From: Tenebrio molitor
Lineage: Eukaryota; Arthropoda; Insecta; Coleoptera; Tenebrionidae
Reading direction: 5' to 3'
NCBI RefSeq assembly: GCF_963966145.1
Contig: NC_091049.1
Span: forward strand, 21,142,001-21,206,000
Length of the DNA stretch: 64,000 nucleotides
Below the pieces are notes generated by a model. The model was not told the DNA's origin and did no database searches. It worked only from the letters and a program-made list of their open reading frames with translations. This document shows positions 50,234 to 61,649 of this stretch, in pieces (within the stretch, counting starts at the first letter, position 1; each line of letters starts with the position of its first letter). The translations under genes and the position numbers were made by a program.

Positions 50234-52861
50234 TGATCTTCAAGCGGTCGAAAATCGCGCCTTTGTGTATCTCCATAGAGACGGTTAAACTGTCATTTTT
50301 TTTCTGAGTGGAGTAGAAGTACTTCAAGTCCTAGGAGTAGAAGTGTCCCACAGGCGGCTGGACCGGGTCAAATGTAAGGTCATTTGAAGTATTTGTCACG
50401 ATTTATCTATCAATTACAGGAAATATTTTAAATTATCCCCATTAAGATAAAGCCTCTAAAAAGCGAAATAACGAAATTATTATCCAATATTAAACCGATT
50501 CGACTGTGATTAAAGACGAGCCGCCTGTTGTGGGACTTGTGGGCGTGTCCTAGATGTCAGATCAGATGTCAAACAAATGTCAAAAATAGTGCAAGATTGC
50601 CCTTCAGTGTTAATAGGTAAACAGTTGTATGTTGTAATCGTTTGCTGTTTAGCAAAAAAGTGACACTTTTTATCAATGTACTATTGAAATTCTCGGACAA
50701 ATTAACTCAATTTTTAAAAGTGCATTTTGCGAATGTTCTTTTTTTTTCTTTCTTTTCAGGGGGACACCATACCTTTTTCAACATTCCAACCAATCGAATT
50801 ATGACATTGACAGTTTTCCCGATAATCAAATTTAAATTTTTAAAAGCTTCACAAAACGTTTCCTACTTGGAAGTAGAAAATTTCCTACAAACTTAATCTT
50901 GCTCTACTTATTACAAAACTTAAATGCAACTTATTAAAGACTTTGCGTGACATTGACGGTTTTCGAGATAATCAAGTTTAAAATATAAAAAAAATCACAA
51001 AAATTTATTGTGATGGAATGTTGATAGCCAAATAGTTTTTAAACGATCTGTATTTGAGAAAATGATAATTCAATTAGGATTTCAAATTGCAATCTATTAA
51101 CTTCTTGTCAATATTCGAGCAAAAAACTGAAATTTTGGAAACCATTTTGCAAGGAGTCTGGTCTTAATTGGAAACTTCATTTTCCACAAGCATGATTTAC
51201 CAATACAATAGAAATAGTTGTCAAGGTTGTAGGGCGAATATAATTAACTAATGTTTATTACATAATTGTGAGAACTTACGGACAAAATTTTTTAAAATAA
51301 TTAAAGATCAGAATGTCAAAGAATTCATTATTGAATCATAATTTCTGATATCGAAAAGGAACAACTATGAGATATGTTTTACAAAGAATAATTAAAATAC
51401 AAAAAAGCCAAAAGTGGAAAAACTTTGAAATTTTACCAGTGAAGTTAATACCTGCTCGTTCCTATTGGCAGAGGATGTTGCTTCTATGTATTTCTAAAGA
51501 AAAATCTTAATAGTACATTATATCATTAAGAGTAGAAGTGTATCTTTTTGTACTAAGTCCAGATATTGAAACGCAGATGAGGTCGACAAGTGGGCGATGC
51601 ACAAAAAGAGCTTCTACTTTGAATGATATACAGGGTGATTTATCTTTTACTGCCGGTGGCAAAATTGACCTTAAAAATTATAATTTCGTTTTTATATTTC
51701 GCAGACCTAATTTATTATTCAATTTTGGCATTTTCTCAATTATTAGTTGTTTAATTTATTCAACCTTGTGGCATATGCACACTCAGGTATTTTCACACAA
51801 TTTTACCATGTTAAATTTATTTTAGCATATGGTATTATTGAAATAAACGCATTTTGATATTCAAATTTGTATTTGCTTCATGATTTACGACATAATGTCC
51901 CAATATCTTAACAATAAGATCTATTGGGGATCTTTATTGCCACCGCAGTGGGTCCTTTACAACTCTATTCGTAAAATCAAACAAATTCACCTAAGCAGGT
52001 CAGTTTTACAGGGTAGTCATCGGTAAAGAAAATTTACAACACTAAAAGTCAACGAGTACCAATAAAAGCAATTTTTCCATTGAAATCGATTTAATTCAAA
52101 AACTATCAAACATTTTTCGAAACGAATTGCAGATATTGATTTTATACGCCATTAGCCACATTCTGATGCAAAAATTTAAACATGAAAATTTTTTAAAAAA
52201 CAGGTTTTTATAAATATCTGCTCATAAAAAAAACTTTTTTTGAAATAAATTATACCGGCCGAAAGTAAATTTTTCGACAAATCAAATCTGTAAATTTCAT
52301 ACATTTTTCTCAATCCTTAAGGGTCATTTTGCCACCGGCGGTAAAAGATGAATCACCCTGTATACTATTTTATCTTCAAGCGAATCACAAAAAAAAATCG
52401 AACATGAACTTATTTATTTTTCTTTTCCTGCAGCTACAACATACGTTATCAAAACGTAAATAGCAAACAATTACAACTTACAATTGTTTACCTGTCAACA
52501 CTGAAGGGTGCTATTTTTGACATTTGTTTGACATCTGATCTGACATCTATGGACACGCTCACAAGTCCCACAAAGGGCCGCAGTCGAATTGGTTAAATAT
52601 TGGATAATAATTTCGTTATTTCGCTTTTTTAGAGGCTTTATCTTAATGGGGATAATTAACTAATTAAATATTTCGTGTAATTGATAAATAAATCGTGACA
52701 AATACTTCAAAAGACCTTACATTTGACCCGGTCGAGCCGCCTGTGGGACACATCTACTCCTAGGACTTGAAGTACTTCTACTCCGCTCAGAAAAAAAATG
52801 AAACTTTAACCGTCTCTATGGAGATACAAAAACGCGCGATTTTTAACCGCTTGAAGATAAA
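50234..52861. mobile_element. Long-TIR element, 2.6 kb
   Basis: Inverted arms of about 400 nt: 50234-50652 and 52458-52861. Shared words include CTTCAAGCGG, GGAGTAGAAGTACTTCAAGT, GCCTCTAAAAAGCGAAATAA, and GATGTCAGATCAGATGTCAA. The interior of 1.8 kb has no transposase frame, and 51629-52362 of it is a nested TACAGGG MITE. A diverged single arm occurs at 10.06-10.31 kb, so it is a dispersed family. Class not determinable; long arms and lack of coding fit a foldback or non-autonomous DNA element. Confidence 0.85.
51629..52362. mobile_element. TACAGGG MITE nested in the long-TIR element
   Basis: Inverted ends TACAGGGTGATTTATCTTTT and AAAAGATGAATCACCCTGTA; the match extends through TGCCGGTGGCAAAATTGACC. 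Its position shows it inserted after the host element. Confidence 0.9.
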
Positions 52862-53057
52862 CTTTTTTTTATTATAAAAGTATAGGTTTCTTATAATTCT
52901 TATTTTCTTCTCTACCAACAGTCTCTTTTATTAAAATTCCGATTCTTTTTTTTTCACAATGACGAAAAAAAGTGCAAAAAATGTTTCCTTTCATTATTTG
53001 TAGGAAATTTCCAGAGATATTAATCTTAGTCTGTTAACACTTGGTGTACGAGTATTA

Positions 53058-53499
53058 TACAGGGTTATGATAAAATAACACACAAAATTCATAAAACGTA
53101 CAGTATTAATTTTTGAAAAAGATGCAAAAACACGTCAAACAGTTTTTAGAGTAAATTCTTGCTTTAAAGTATCGTTTAATTTATTATTAGTTATTATTAA
53201 AATCAAGTTTATTTCGTTTTTTATTAATTTGCTTATTTTTTTATGTAATCTCTACTTAAACTAGATTTTTATAATCCAGAAAAATAAGCTCTATCAAATA
53301 ATCTAATGGCAATCGTAGCTTCCTATTTGGAAAAAATATTAATGACGTAATAACTTTGACAAATTTGACCCAATTTTTTTTCCATATACGTTAAAAGATG
53401 TAGAATTTAAAAAACTGTTTGACGTGTTTTTGAATTTTTTTCAAAACTTAACACTGCGCGTTTTATGAATTTTGTGCGTTGTTTTATCATTAGCCTGTA
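53058..53499. mobile_element. TACAGGG MITE, 0.44 kb
   Basis: Inverted ends TACAGGGTTATGATAAAATA and TGTTTTATCATTAGCCTGTA; arms of about 95 nt share AAAAACACGTCAAACAGTTTTT. A second family member begins at about 63,925. Confidence 0.88.
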
Positions 53500-53650
53500 T
53501 AATATCATCATCAAATAAAATCAGTTTCATTTTAAACAGTTTATTAAGCAATCAGTATATCACAGTCAATAATGCTCGTAAAAATGGATGGAAAAGACTA
53601 TTATACATATTATACAAATTACTATTATACTACATATATTACACCAACAG

Positions 53651-55205
53651 CTAAACTAACCGCGCTTCCTCCACCTGCACTTTAAAAACCATCAATTGGA
53701 TGCAGGCGGAGGCGTCTTCATAGCTGTCATGTCCATTGGTGCCGCACTGGATGTCGCGGTTCAAATATGTCGCCATTAGCTGCTTCAGTGAGTACCTGAA
53801 GGGGGGCCCTTTATGATGCGGGAACGAAATCGACGTATCCACTACGTTAGAATGTATCATCTTCAGAGCCCTCAGATCATTTTCTAGGCCGTGCCCGATC
53901 AGAAGAGTTTCGGCTCGAATGAAGACTCTCAGGTCGTCCTGGACCTGGGGGAGGCTCTTCGTCGGACCTACCTTCAGGTCTCTCTGAGTGATTCCCGAAA
54001 AGCGGGTGTTGCAGTCGACAATCGGGTTCTTCGGATTTACTAGAGTTTGGTATGCGACGGCCCCATCTACCGCCACCACCGTCACTTTGGTGAGTTCGAG
54101 TCCGGCGACGGTGTAGCTCATTTCGCAATCTACCGCATATACACCATGGAAACCGTCTTCGGCGGGATACTCGGCGGGGTGCGTTTTAACGAACCCTTCA
54201 CAGTTTCGGTTCACTCCGGCTTCGTAACCATTCCATACATGGAGTTCGCAGTTGGTGCAACCTGGCGCGTCGGGCTTGCCTCGGCAGCAGGTGTAGAGGG
54301 TCTTGTAGCCCTGTCCGGGGGTTGACCGTAGCTTGCCCCAGTGATAAATGCACCGCTCCTTGGTGAGATAGCCTTTCGCGGTTACAAAAAAAGCTTTGGA
54401 GCACCGCACGCATCTGCGTTGAACGCTCGGCAGGGACATCATGCAATCCTTGGGGCTCGAGTCGCAAGCGTTTACGTTGAAAGAGGGTCTGGTCCGGGCG
54501 AAGGGCGTGTTGTCTATTTTGAAGAGGATGGTCCCGTCCTTGTACGATTCCACCGGGAATCCGAAGTGGTACATTTGCTCCTGTGTGAGCAGATGGGGTT
54601 GGAGGAGGCACCAGAAGCACTTCTCGGTCATCACGCTGCCGACGCAGTTTCGCGGCACTCCTGACTGCTTCGACCAAATCTTCATCTTGGTTTCGGGGGA
54701 GGTGTTCTGGCGTCTGCGGTTTTTACGCTGGCGGCGGGACGGACTTCTGGTATACGGGGTGTTTTCAGTTAAAGACACTCGGCTGTTTTCCTTCGGACAA
54801 TCCAAACCGTTGCTAGTTGCTGCCCCTGGCACTATCGGCGGCATCGTCAGAGGCATCATTGGCGGCATCGTCCCTGGCACCATTGGCATAAATCCTGGTG
54901 GAACGAAATCTACAAGAAAACGAAAAAAATCTTCAGAATATGGGATAAAAAGATCAGGCGTAAATTGAAAGATGAATTTTGTGTTCGACTAATATACTGA
55001 AGAGAAATATTTAGAAATAAAAAAAAATATTTCAAAATATACTTTTAATGGTTTAAATTTTTGGCATGACATTGAAAAAAAAAATTAACTTACCTATTGG
55101 CTGCAGCAAGGTTTGTGGGGCTGGCATTGATTCCATGGAAATTAATCCTGATGGAACAAAACCTATAGCACAATACATAACTCCATCTACGTTTAAGAAA
55201 GCCAT
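53651..55205 (-). CDS. REXO1-like DEDDh 3'-5' exonuclease, 456 aa
   Basis: RNA exonuclease of the REXO1/Rexo5 group, which trims structured RNAs in the nucleus. Two exons: 55094-55205 and 53651-54909 (phase 1; donor ATAG|GTAAGT, acceptor TTCTTGTAG). The N-terminus is Met/Pro-rich (PMVPGTMPPMMPLTMPP), followed by a basic patch (RRQRKNRRRQ, about 97-105). Then a Cys cluster typical of REXO1 (CVRC, ERC, CC, CTNCELHVW) and the nuclease core: DCE at about 298-300, GHGLENDLRAL (Asp about 382), and GHDSYEDA with His about 431 and Asp about 436, so all DEDDh residues are present. Exon 1 contains GFVPSGLISME, echoing the FVPPGFMPM start of exon 2. A TATA box (55275-55282, minus strand) and TCAGTC initiator precede the ATG. 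Much higher GC than its surroundings. Confidence 0.9.
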
Positions 55206-55274
55206 TTCGAGATGTACAGCTTTACACTACGTCACTGTTAAAGTCTGACTGACTAAAATCCAAGTCCAATCAGG

Positions 55275-55282
55275 TATATATA
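55275..55282 (-). promoter_or_regulatory. TATA box of the REXO1-like gene
   Basis: TATATATA on the minus strand; about 25-30 nt downstream the sequence AGTCAGTCAGAC contains the arthropod initiator consensus TCAGT. Start codon 70 nt downstream. Confidence 0.6.
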
Positions 55283-56147
55283 GTTTTGGGTTGCTCACCC
55301 CTTCCACATTACATTAAGTACCTTAGGTAAAGTAGAGATGTAGAGAGAGATGGTGGTAGTCATTTTCACTAGCAAGTCTTTTTACAAATTGTGAATTTTT
55401 TAAATCATGTCAAATTTGGTTTGTTAGAAATGAGTATTTAACAATAAATAATGGAAAGACCTTTTAAAACTAGGGTAGTAACGTTTTCGTTGCAGAAATA
55501 TTCAACTGGAAATTTTAATTAAATTAATTCACACCTTCAATAAATCTTTGGCTATGTTTCGAACTAGACTGATCTCATTTCGTTGATGAATAATTTTCAA
55601 GTATGATGCAAATCAGTGATTTTATAGTATCTGGTCAAACTTACAAATATTTGTCATAATTTAAGGTAAGGAAGTAAAATTCTACAGGGTATCTATAAAT
55701 GATTGTCGGGTCAAGCTACCTTTGGAAAAAATATTATTGTGCGGCCTTTTTGAAACAGATGCTCAATTTTAATTCGTTACTGTTACTTCTGACACTGGCG
55801 TTTTGATCGCCCTTTTCGGTCTAGTTTTCGTTCTTTATATTCGTTTTATCACACTTAATCAGTAATCACAGTTAATGAACACTAAAAATTTTTTGGTTTT
55901 CAATGAAAATTGCAAATACGGTTTCAGAGGTAAACAGACTGGCAAAATTTGTGAGGGTAGGTTTTGATGTTTTATTTTAGGTTTATTTTTCTGACAATGG
56001 TCAATTCTATTGAACAGAAAACGATGATTTTTGTTACATATTTTCGAAATAGAAGGTTTATTAATGGTGAATTGTTTCTGGTTAAACGCCAACAACCTAA
56101 ACTGAAAATGTGACATTCAGTATTTTCCGAATTTATTCTACATAATA
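55283..56147. other. Intergenic, no supported gene
   Basis: AT-rich. A single CTACAGGGTATCTATAAATG at about 55683 looks like one end of a TACAGGG element whose other end I cannot find. Confidence 0.4.
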
Positions 56148-56431
56148 TACAGGGTGTCTCAAAATTCGCGAATTCCAAATTCAGAGCGTTGTAGGGGATC
56201 ATTTTAGTATTTTGGAAATAAAAAAAATCGGAACTCCCCCCACAAAGATACATTGGTCTGGAGGTGCACTCTTTGAACTGCATTTTCTTCAAATACAGGC
56301 TGAAAAGTTCAGTATTTATTGTTATTTATGGTGTAGATGATTGTGGAAAATAATAACGTAAAATCATTTTTAAAAGGTCCTTCCCTACCACGCTCTGAAT
56401 CCGGAATTCGCGAATTTAGAGACACCCTGTA
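56148..56431. mobile_element. TACAGGG MITE, 0.28 kb
   Basis: Inverted ends TACAGGGTGTCTCAAAATTC and AATTTAGAGACACCCTGTA, extending through CGCGAATTCC and CAGAGCGT; TA-flanked, non-coding. A related half-end (CCCCAAAATTCGCGGAAC) lies near 12,205. Confidence 0.9.
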
Positions 56432-57610
56432 TATAAAGCGACATATTCAAAGTTTGACAAGTTTTCATAGCAAGCTAGACCAGACGATCATTTATAGATA
56501 CCCAGTATTAGACGTAGATTTACATACAATGTTTTGATTCTCTTTCAAACATCTCCTGTTAACTGTGTTTTTTTTTTCAATATCAGTGAAACTCTGTTTA
56601 TATTTTATACATCTTTGTAACTATCTAAATTATTTAACATGTTTTTAAATTAAAGAGAATTTGTTCTTAACGAATTTGGACAAAATTTCAAAATCGCTTG
56701 AGAAGAAAGTGTTTTTATTCAATTGAATTTTTCATATCAGAAATTGTTCTTCTTGATTCTGTTGCTACATTATCCATATTTCTAATTCCTAAATGTCTAG
56801 TAAACTGTTTTCTGCTCTTATAAAAAACGTAGGAACAATGTCCACTGTTTCGAGAACCTTCCTTTAATTTAATTTTTTATGTTCCTCCTCTCAACCACAT
56901 GCTTTTCAAAACTATGTATTAGGAATGTGTATCAGTCACATTAGAAAACTTTTTCTGTCAGGTGGAGTTTGTAAGGATATAGCTAATTACTAGTCAAAAC
57001 TTGTAGCCCAAAATTCGTCAAAAAAAATTCCTTCTAATTAAAAAAATATTATGTGATGTAGTTGTAGAAGAAGGAAGAATACTTTCTGGTATCGATTGAT
57101 GACCAACGGGGAAAAAAGTTTTATCAAAAAATAAAAAAAGTTTTTCTCAAGTTATCGCAAAAATGAAAAGGAAATTATTATAAAAACAAATTGAAATTAT
57201 ACATGTTGGCTTTCTAATTTCTAATCTCAGAATCTCGAGTGCCAGGTGGCCGAAAAGACAAAGATCATAACAGCAACCACTATGTCCCACTTTGGGGGTT
57301 ATTCTTTTGAGGAGGTAGAATTGGACGTCGACAGGTGGCTGATTCATTAGAACGTAAATAACAAACACTCTTCTATTTTACCTTTTATTGTTTGTGAAAG
57401 TATTAATTCTAAGAAAATTAATTTCATGGGGACTATCAGATGTTTTCGAAAGCTTTCAAGTCGCAATTGTTCAAGGCGAAACGGAAAAACAAACTTTTGT
57501 TTGGTACCTGACCCGACACCTGACTTCAGGTAGTAGAAACTTTTCTGGAATCTTAATTTTTCCTTATTTTTACATCTAATTATAATTTGTGAAATACATT
57601 TTTTGCATAT
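56432..57610. other. Intergenic, no supported gene
   Basis: Short open frames on both strands show no conserved motifs or splice-linked partners. Confidence 0.45.
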
Positions 57611-57706
57611 CGTAATGAAAGTGGCACTTTTTTACACGCTAAATCGTAGTGAAAGGGGCACTTTTTTACACGAAAAATCGTAGCGAAAGTAATACTTTTT
57701 TGCATC
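57611..57706 (+). repeat. 34-bp tandem repeat, about 3 units
   Basis: Units start CGTAATGAAAGTGGCACTTT, CGTAGTGAAAGGGGCACTTT and CGTAGCGAAAGTAATACTTT, each running on through TTTTACACG or a variant. Two units are exactly 34 bp, the third diverged. Confidence 0.8.
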
Positions 57707-57734
57707 ATTTTATTCCGTCTCCTTGAAGATGATT

Positions 57735-57826
57735 GTCAAAGCATACCTATTTTTTTTCTTGTAATTTTTCATAAATCCTTGTCAAAGCATACCTATTTTT
57801 TTTCTTGTAATTTTTCATAAATCCTT
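57735..57826 (+). repeat. 46-bp perfect tandem duplication
   Basis: GTCAAAGCATACCTATTTTT...CATAAATCCTT occurs twice, back to back, without a mismatch. This indicates a very recent slippage or an assembly artefact. Confidence 0.9.
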
Positions 57827-57904
57827 TTAGACAAAATTTCTCAACTTTTTTCGATATGCAAAAAAATAGTGTGTACAACATGTTATGAAAGTCTCTTTTT
57901 TTCA

Positions 57905-58160
57905 CTTAAAGTGCGTCTATCGATATTTTAAAACGACCTTTTGCTTTTGCTTCCAGTGGTTTATTGCCCGCTAACAAAGATTGTCGTAAAAGTGGTGAGT
58001 AACCGATCCTCAATAATCCGCAGGTACAAGTCCATAACTATCCAAAGTTTTTGTTACAGGGTAGGTAAATAATCCCTTAGTAATGAGACCATCATAAACG
58101 ACCCAAAATGTTAACTAGTGTTTAAAAAGTCGTTTCAAAATATCGATAGACGCACTTTAT
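57905..58160. repeat. Foldback element, 0.26 kb
   Basis: Arms 57905-57938 (AAAGTGCGTCTATCGATATT then TTAAAACGAC) and 58127-58160 (GTCGTTTCAAAATATCGATA then GACGCACTTT). Confidence 0.75.
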
Positions 58161-58318
58161 TTGCTTGATTAACTCGCGCTACGCCCTCGTTAATCATTCT
58201 GCAAATTTGTGAAAAAAGGTATGACTTTCATAACTAGTTGTACAAATAACTATTTGCATTATTTTAAATTCACACATTCGAATGCTACGCTTCTAAAAGT
58301 TGACAATGCAGTTTAAGA

Positions 58319-58515
58319 CTTTGACATTGACGGTTTTCGAGAAAATTAATTTTAAAACGAAAAATCGTCTCCATACGACTGTATTTGATAAAGTAATCAT
58401 TCAATTAGGAGTTTAAATTGCAATTCATTAATTTTTTATCAATATCTAAGCTGAAAACTGAAATCTTGAAAAATGTCATGCAGGGAGTCTGGTCTTAATG
58501 GAAACTTCGATTTGT
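58319..58515 (+). repeat. Dispersed repeat shared with the 50.9-kb region
   Basis: GACATTGACGGTTTTCGAGA, CAATTAGGA, and GGAGTCTGGTCTTAAT with GGAAACTTC recur in the same order at about 50,940-51,185 inside the long-TIR element. This is therefore a detached internal piece of that family. Confidence 0.65.
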
Positions 58516-59812
58516 TTGCACTTAAAAATAGATGTCAAACTATCAATATTTGATGGTTAACTCAATTTATATTGTATTATTTTTCTTTAGGATCGAAAAT
58601 TGTTAATGCAATACATTGAGACCGAATTCTTTATCCAAATATGACAGCAAATGACATTAGAAAAAATTATCCATGATGTCATAGTGTGAAATTTAATAGG
58701 ATATGAAAATGACAATGATTTAAAACCAAATTTTACAGGTCCCAGAATTTTATATTTTATTGTTAGTTCCATACTTTAGATTTGCATTGTATATATAGGG
58801 TGAAATTGAAATGGAACATAATATGTAAACTATGGTATTTTTAATAAGTGAATAAACCGAAAATGTGGTTAAACATTTTTCATGCCGCCCGCCGTTGCAT
58901 GATTTAAAATCCGCGGGGAACGTTAAATTCCCGGCCTAGTACTTACAAAAGTGACCTAGATTAAAAATTCGCTAGAGAATGGGCAGGCAGCATTGATTCT
59001 TAAATGTCAACAAAGTTTGACATAGAAGTTACTTTGGTTGAATTAATTAATTATAATTGTTTACTTTTAAATAGCCGCAAAAACACTTTAAAAAGAGAGT
59101 CACAAAATCTTATTATAAATAAAATGGGCGAAAAACACTTTTTTGCTTGTTTATCACGTCTGTTTACAAGACGGTAAGTTGTGCTGACTCGTTGCTAACG
59201 ATAAACACCGACGGTAAGTAATTTTGGTGTTCTAGAACGGTAAGTAAATTAATGTATTCAAAATTAACCAATTATCATAATAATTTTTATGTAGACAGAA
59301 GTTGAAGACAAGATGTTGGCACTTTCTGGAAACTTATACAGCTTTTGTAGTCGGCCTTCCTTGTCGCTGCAATTAAATAACATTAGCGGAATTTTCATAC
59401 ATGAATCTTGTTTTCGACACAATCTTCACAGCCGTACTTGAAGACTTCCAGCCTCCGTGTCTTTTCAGCCCATAAGGTCTTCACCTTTATTAGCTAACAA
59501 TGTAACGAAACAAAAGTAAAGTAAAGTAAAGAGCATTTATTATAATTCTACCTGGTTTTGTTCCACGGATCCTTTCGGAGAAGGTTTCATTTGGATACTA
59601 AATTACCACCTGGGATTATTATGTTGACAAAATATTTACAGCTAACAACTTTCCGTCCCCAATAAATGGTTCTTAATAAGGTTTAGTTGAAATCTTCAAA
59701 AAAATCAAAAATCTCAATTTATTTAACCTATTCGGACTATTACATTATTGATGGCAGCATTGGGTAATGGTGTACATTTTTGAAGATATATTCATTCTAA
59801 ACATTTATAGAT
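58516..59812. other. Intergenic, no supported gene
   Basis: AT-rich; a short GTAAA microsatellite near 59515-59532. No coding or RNA gene recognised. Confidence 0.45.
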
Positions 59813-60040
59813 TTAGAAAAAGGGCAGCGTCAATACTTTGTTTTTAATGAAACTATATTTACGAGTACAATGATCTCGATAACTAAGCCTGTTAACAAAC
59901 CTGAGGACTTCTCTTTGTAGTTTAAACAATCTGGAAGATGGCGAATGTCCCCGAACAGTGATTCCATATTCTAAGTGCCAATGCATCAATGCAAAATAAG
60001 CTTTCCAAATGACATTAAGAGATAAGAGGTTTGTCAAATT
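59813..60040 (-). pseudogene. jockey-like LINE reverse transcriptase C-terminal scrap
   Basis: The minus-strand frame reads NVIWKAYFALMHWHLEYGIT, RLFKLQREVLRFVNRLSYRD and KNKVLTLP, matching the segment after the polymerase domain in jockey-clade ORF2 proteins (LQKKAIR...Y.....LTLPSLY). Only about 74 residues remain and the fragment ends in a frameshift near LTLP. Confidence 0.75.
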
Positions 60041-60710
60041 CTAAGGAAGAAGACGTTTTGTATCAGTTTCTGCACCACACTTCGTCCATTGTCGCTGTCA
60101 ACGTGCAGACCCAGAAATTTTGTTTTGTAAAGTAGGTAATCGACAAAATAAATATTTCAATATCACTTAATAAGCAGAACAACAATCTATTTTGAACATA
60201 TAATATAAAACAAGCTATCGAACTCTTGTACGTATTGTATTAAGCCCGTCCCACTATGCATCTCGCTTTGGCATGTGCGATTAGAGCAAGACGCGAGTTG
60301 TGTTTATTGCATTAGTGACGTAACATTTTTAGGTTAGGTTTTAACCAAATTTCCACCGTATGATGCCAACGAAAAGCTAGGCAGCAAGTGGACAGATTCA
60401 CTTGTAGAATTAGTAATTGCAAAAATGATATTGGAATTGCGTTCTGAAAAGAACTGTTTTTTGAAAAACAAAATGAAAAAGGAGGAATTAATTTGTAGAA
60501 AACATAAGAAATCACGAAAAAACACAACTGAAAATTGAGCATTTTTCAAATGTTGGTAGTACCAGGTACTGCTGTCAAATGTCAAAAGCAGACGCAGGTC
60601 ATGTGGACGTCTAAGCACATCGGACTATAATTAAAAAGTGGGAAAAGGATATAGGTAGATCTCATACGCATTTTAATGGAGGTCAGATTCATTTGCATAA
60701 TAATATCGCG
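60041..60710. other. Intergenic, one unexplained open frame
   Basis: At about 60358-60540 on the plus strand an open frame (PYDANEKLGSKWTDSLVELV then a Lys-rich tail) has no start codon and no recognised homologue; possibly an exon scrap. Nothing else seen. Confidence 0.3.
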
Positions 60711-61067
60711 TGTTCAAATGAAACCCTGGGCTGAGTAGGCGTTGGAAAAATTAAACCGTCTAGAACAGTGTAAAGTTTGAATTTCCCGCCGTTTGACACG
60801 AATGACATTTGTTTATGTTTAATCGCAACATAATTAAACATGTTTGTTTTCAGCAAAGGGTGCCCTTAGATATTTGCTTCGAGAATAGGAATCGCTACGT
60901 TATTCTATTTTTGATGTAAAACATTGCAAAGAAAGAAAAAAAAAGAAAACATTTTTGGCTCTAAATTTTAGGTTAGCTGTCAACATGCTCCAATTAATCT
61001 ACGCTTTAAAAAAGCACAACAATTGACGGTTTCCAACGCCTTCCCAGCCCAGGATTTCATTTGAACA
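60711..61067. mobile_element. MITE with GTTCAAATGAAA termini
   Basis: Inverted arms of about 45 nt: 60711-60757 (TGTTCAAATGAAACCCTGGG CTGAGTAGGCGTTGG) and 61022-61067 (CCAACGCCTTCCCAGCCCAG GATTTCATTTGAACA). 357 bp, non-coding; ends 80 bp from OBP-d. Confidence 0.85.
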
Positions 61068-61147
61068 CTCGATAGTTCATCTATTTGGTTTTAATTTTCA
61101 TTTTTAGTGAATTAACAGTCAGTATTAACCATCAATATTGGTATGTT

Positions 61148-61593
61148 TTAGTCTTTTTTTCTTCTAGGGAAACAATTTAGTATTTTAGTAACATCCTGAC
61201 AATTTTCAATTTTTTCTGCACTCAGTATGCATTCTATTACTTCATTACGCTTGTCTTCGTCCAAATGGGGGATGATCGCAAATTCGGAAATCTTGTCTTT
61301 CTGTATATCGCCATTTTCGTCAATTACTTCTTTCTTTTGCATGAGGCATTTGTGAAAACATAAATTCTTCTCTGGGATCTCTTCCAAAGTCCAACCAGAT
61401 TTCAAATCATCGATTGTCATGGAGTTTTCCTTCAGACAATCTTCTCTGACATCAGCAAACTTCTCGCTCATCAAAAATCCTTTGTCTGCTGCAGATGCCT
61501 GAAAAAATTCGATGAGACTGTTGTGGTATTTACTTCAAAAATCGATATACTCACAGCAACAAAATAAAAGAGTGTCAAAGTTACAAACTTCAT
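61148..61593 (-). CDS. Odorant-binding protein, classic six-Cys (OBP-d)
   Basis: Two exons on the minus strand: 61555-61593 (MKFVTLTLFYFVA) and 61148-61498 (phase 0; donor GCT|GTGAGT, acceptor TTTTTTCAG); 129 aa including a signal peptide that spans the junction (cleavage near ASAADKG). Cysteines: EDC, LCFHKC, IEC and NCQDVTKILNC, with x3 and x8 spacing. It shares with OBP-e the MSEKF/MSDQD start of the mature protein, the IDENG/IDETG loop and the CQDV motif before C6, so the two are close paralogues in divergent orientation. Basic C-terminal tail RRKKD. TATA box at 61636-61643. Confidence 0.9.
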
Positions 61594-61635
61594 GTCTGGT
61601 TGAATTTTTCACGTCTTTCGTCGGGTCGGGTGTCC

Positions 61636-61643
61636 CTTTTATA
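61636..61643 (-). promoter_or_regulatory. TATA box of OBP-d
   Basis: TATAAAAG on the minus strand, 43 nt upstream of the start codon at 61593. Confidence 0.6.
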
Positions 61644-61649
61644 TGAATG

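Noticed and set aside
54198..54968. Long open frames on either strand overlapping the exonuclease gene
   Set aside because: They are shadow frames of the GC-rich REXO1-like coding exon, which has all DEDDh residues in frame.
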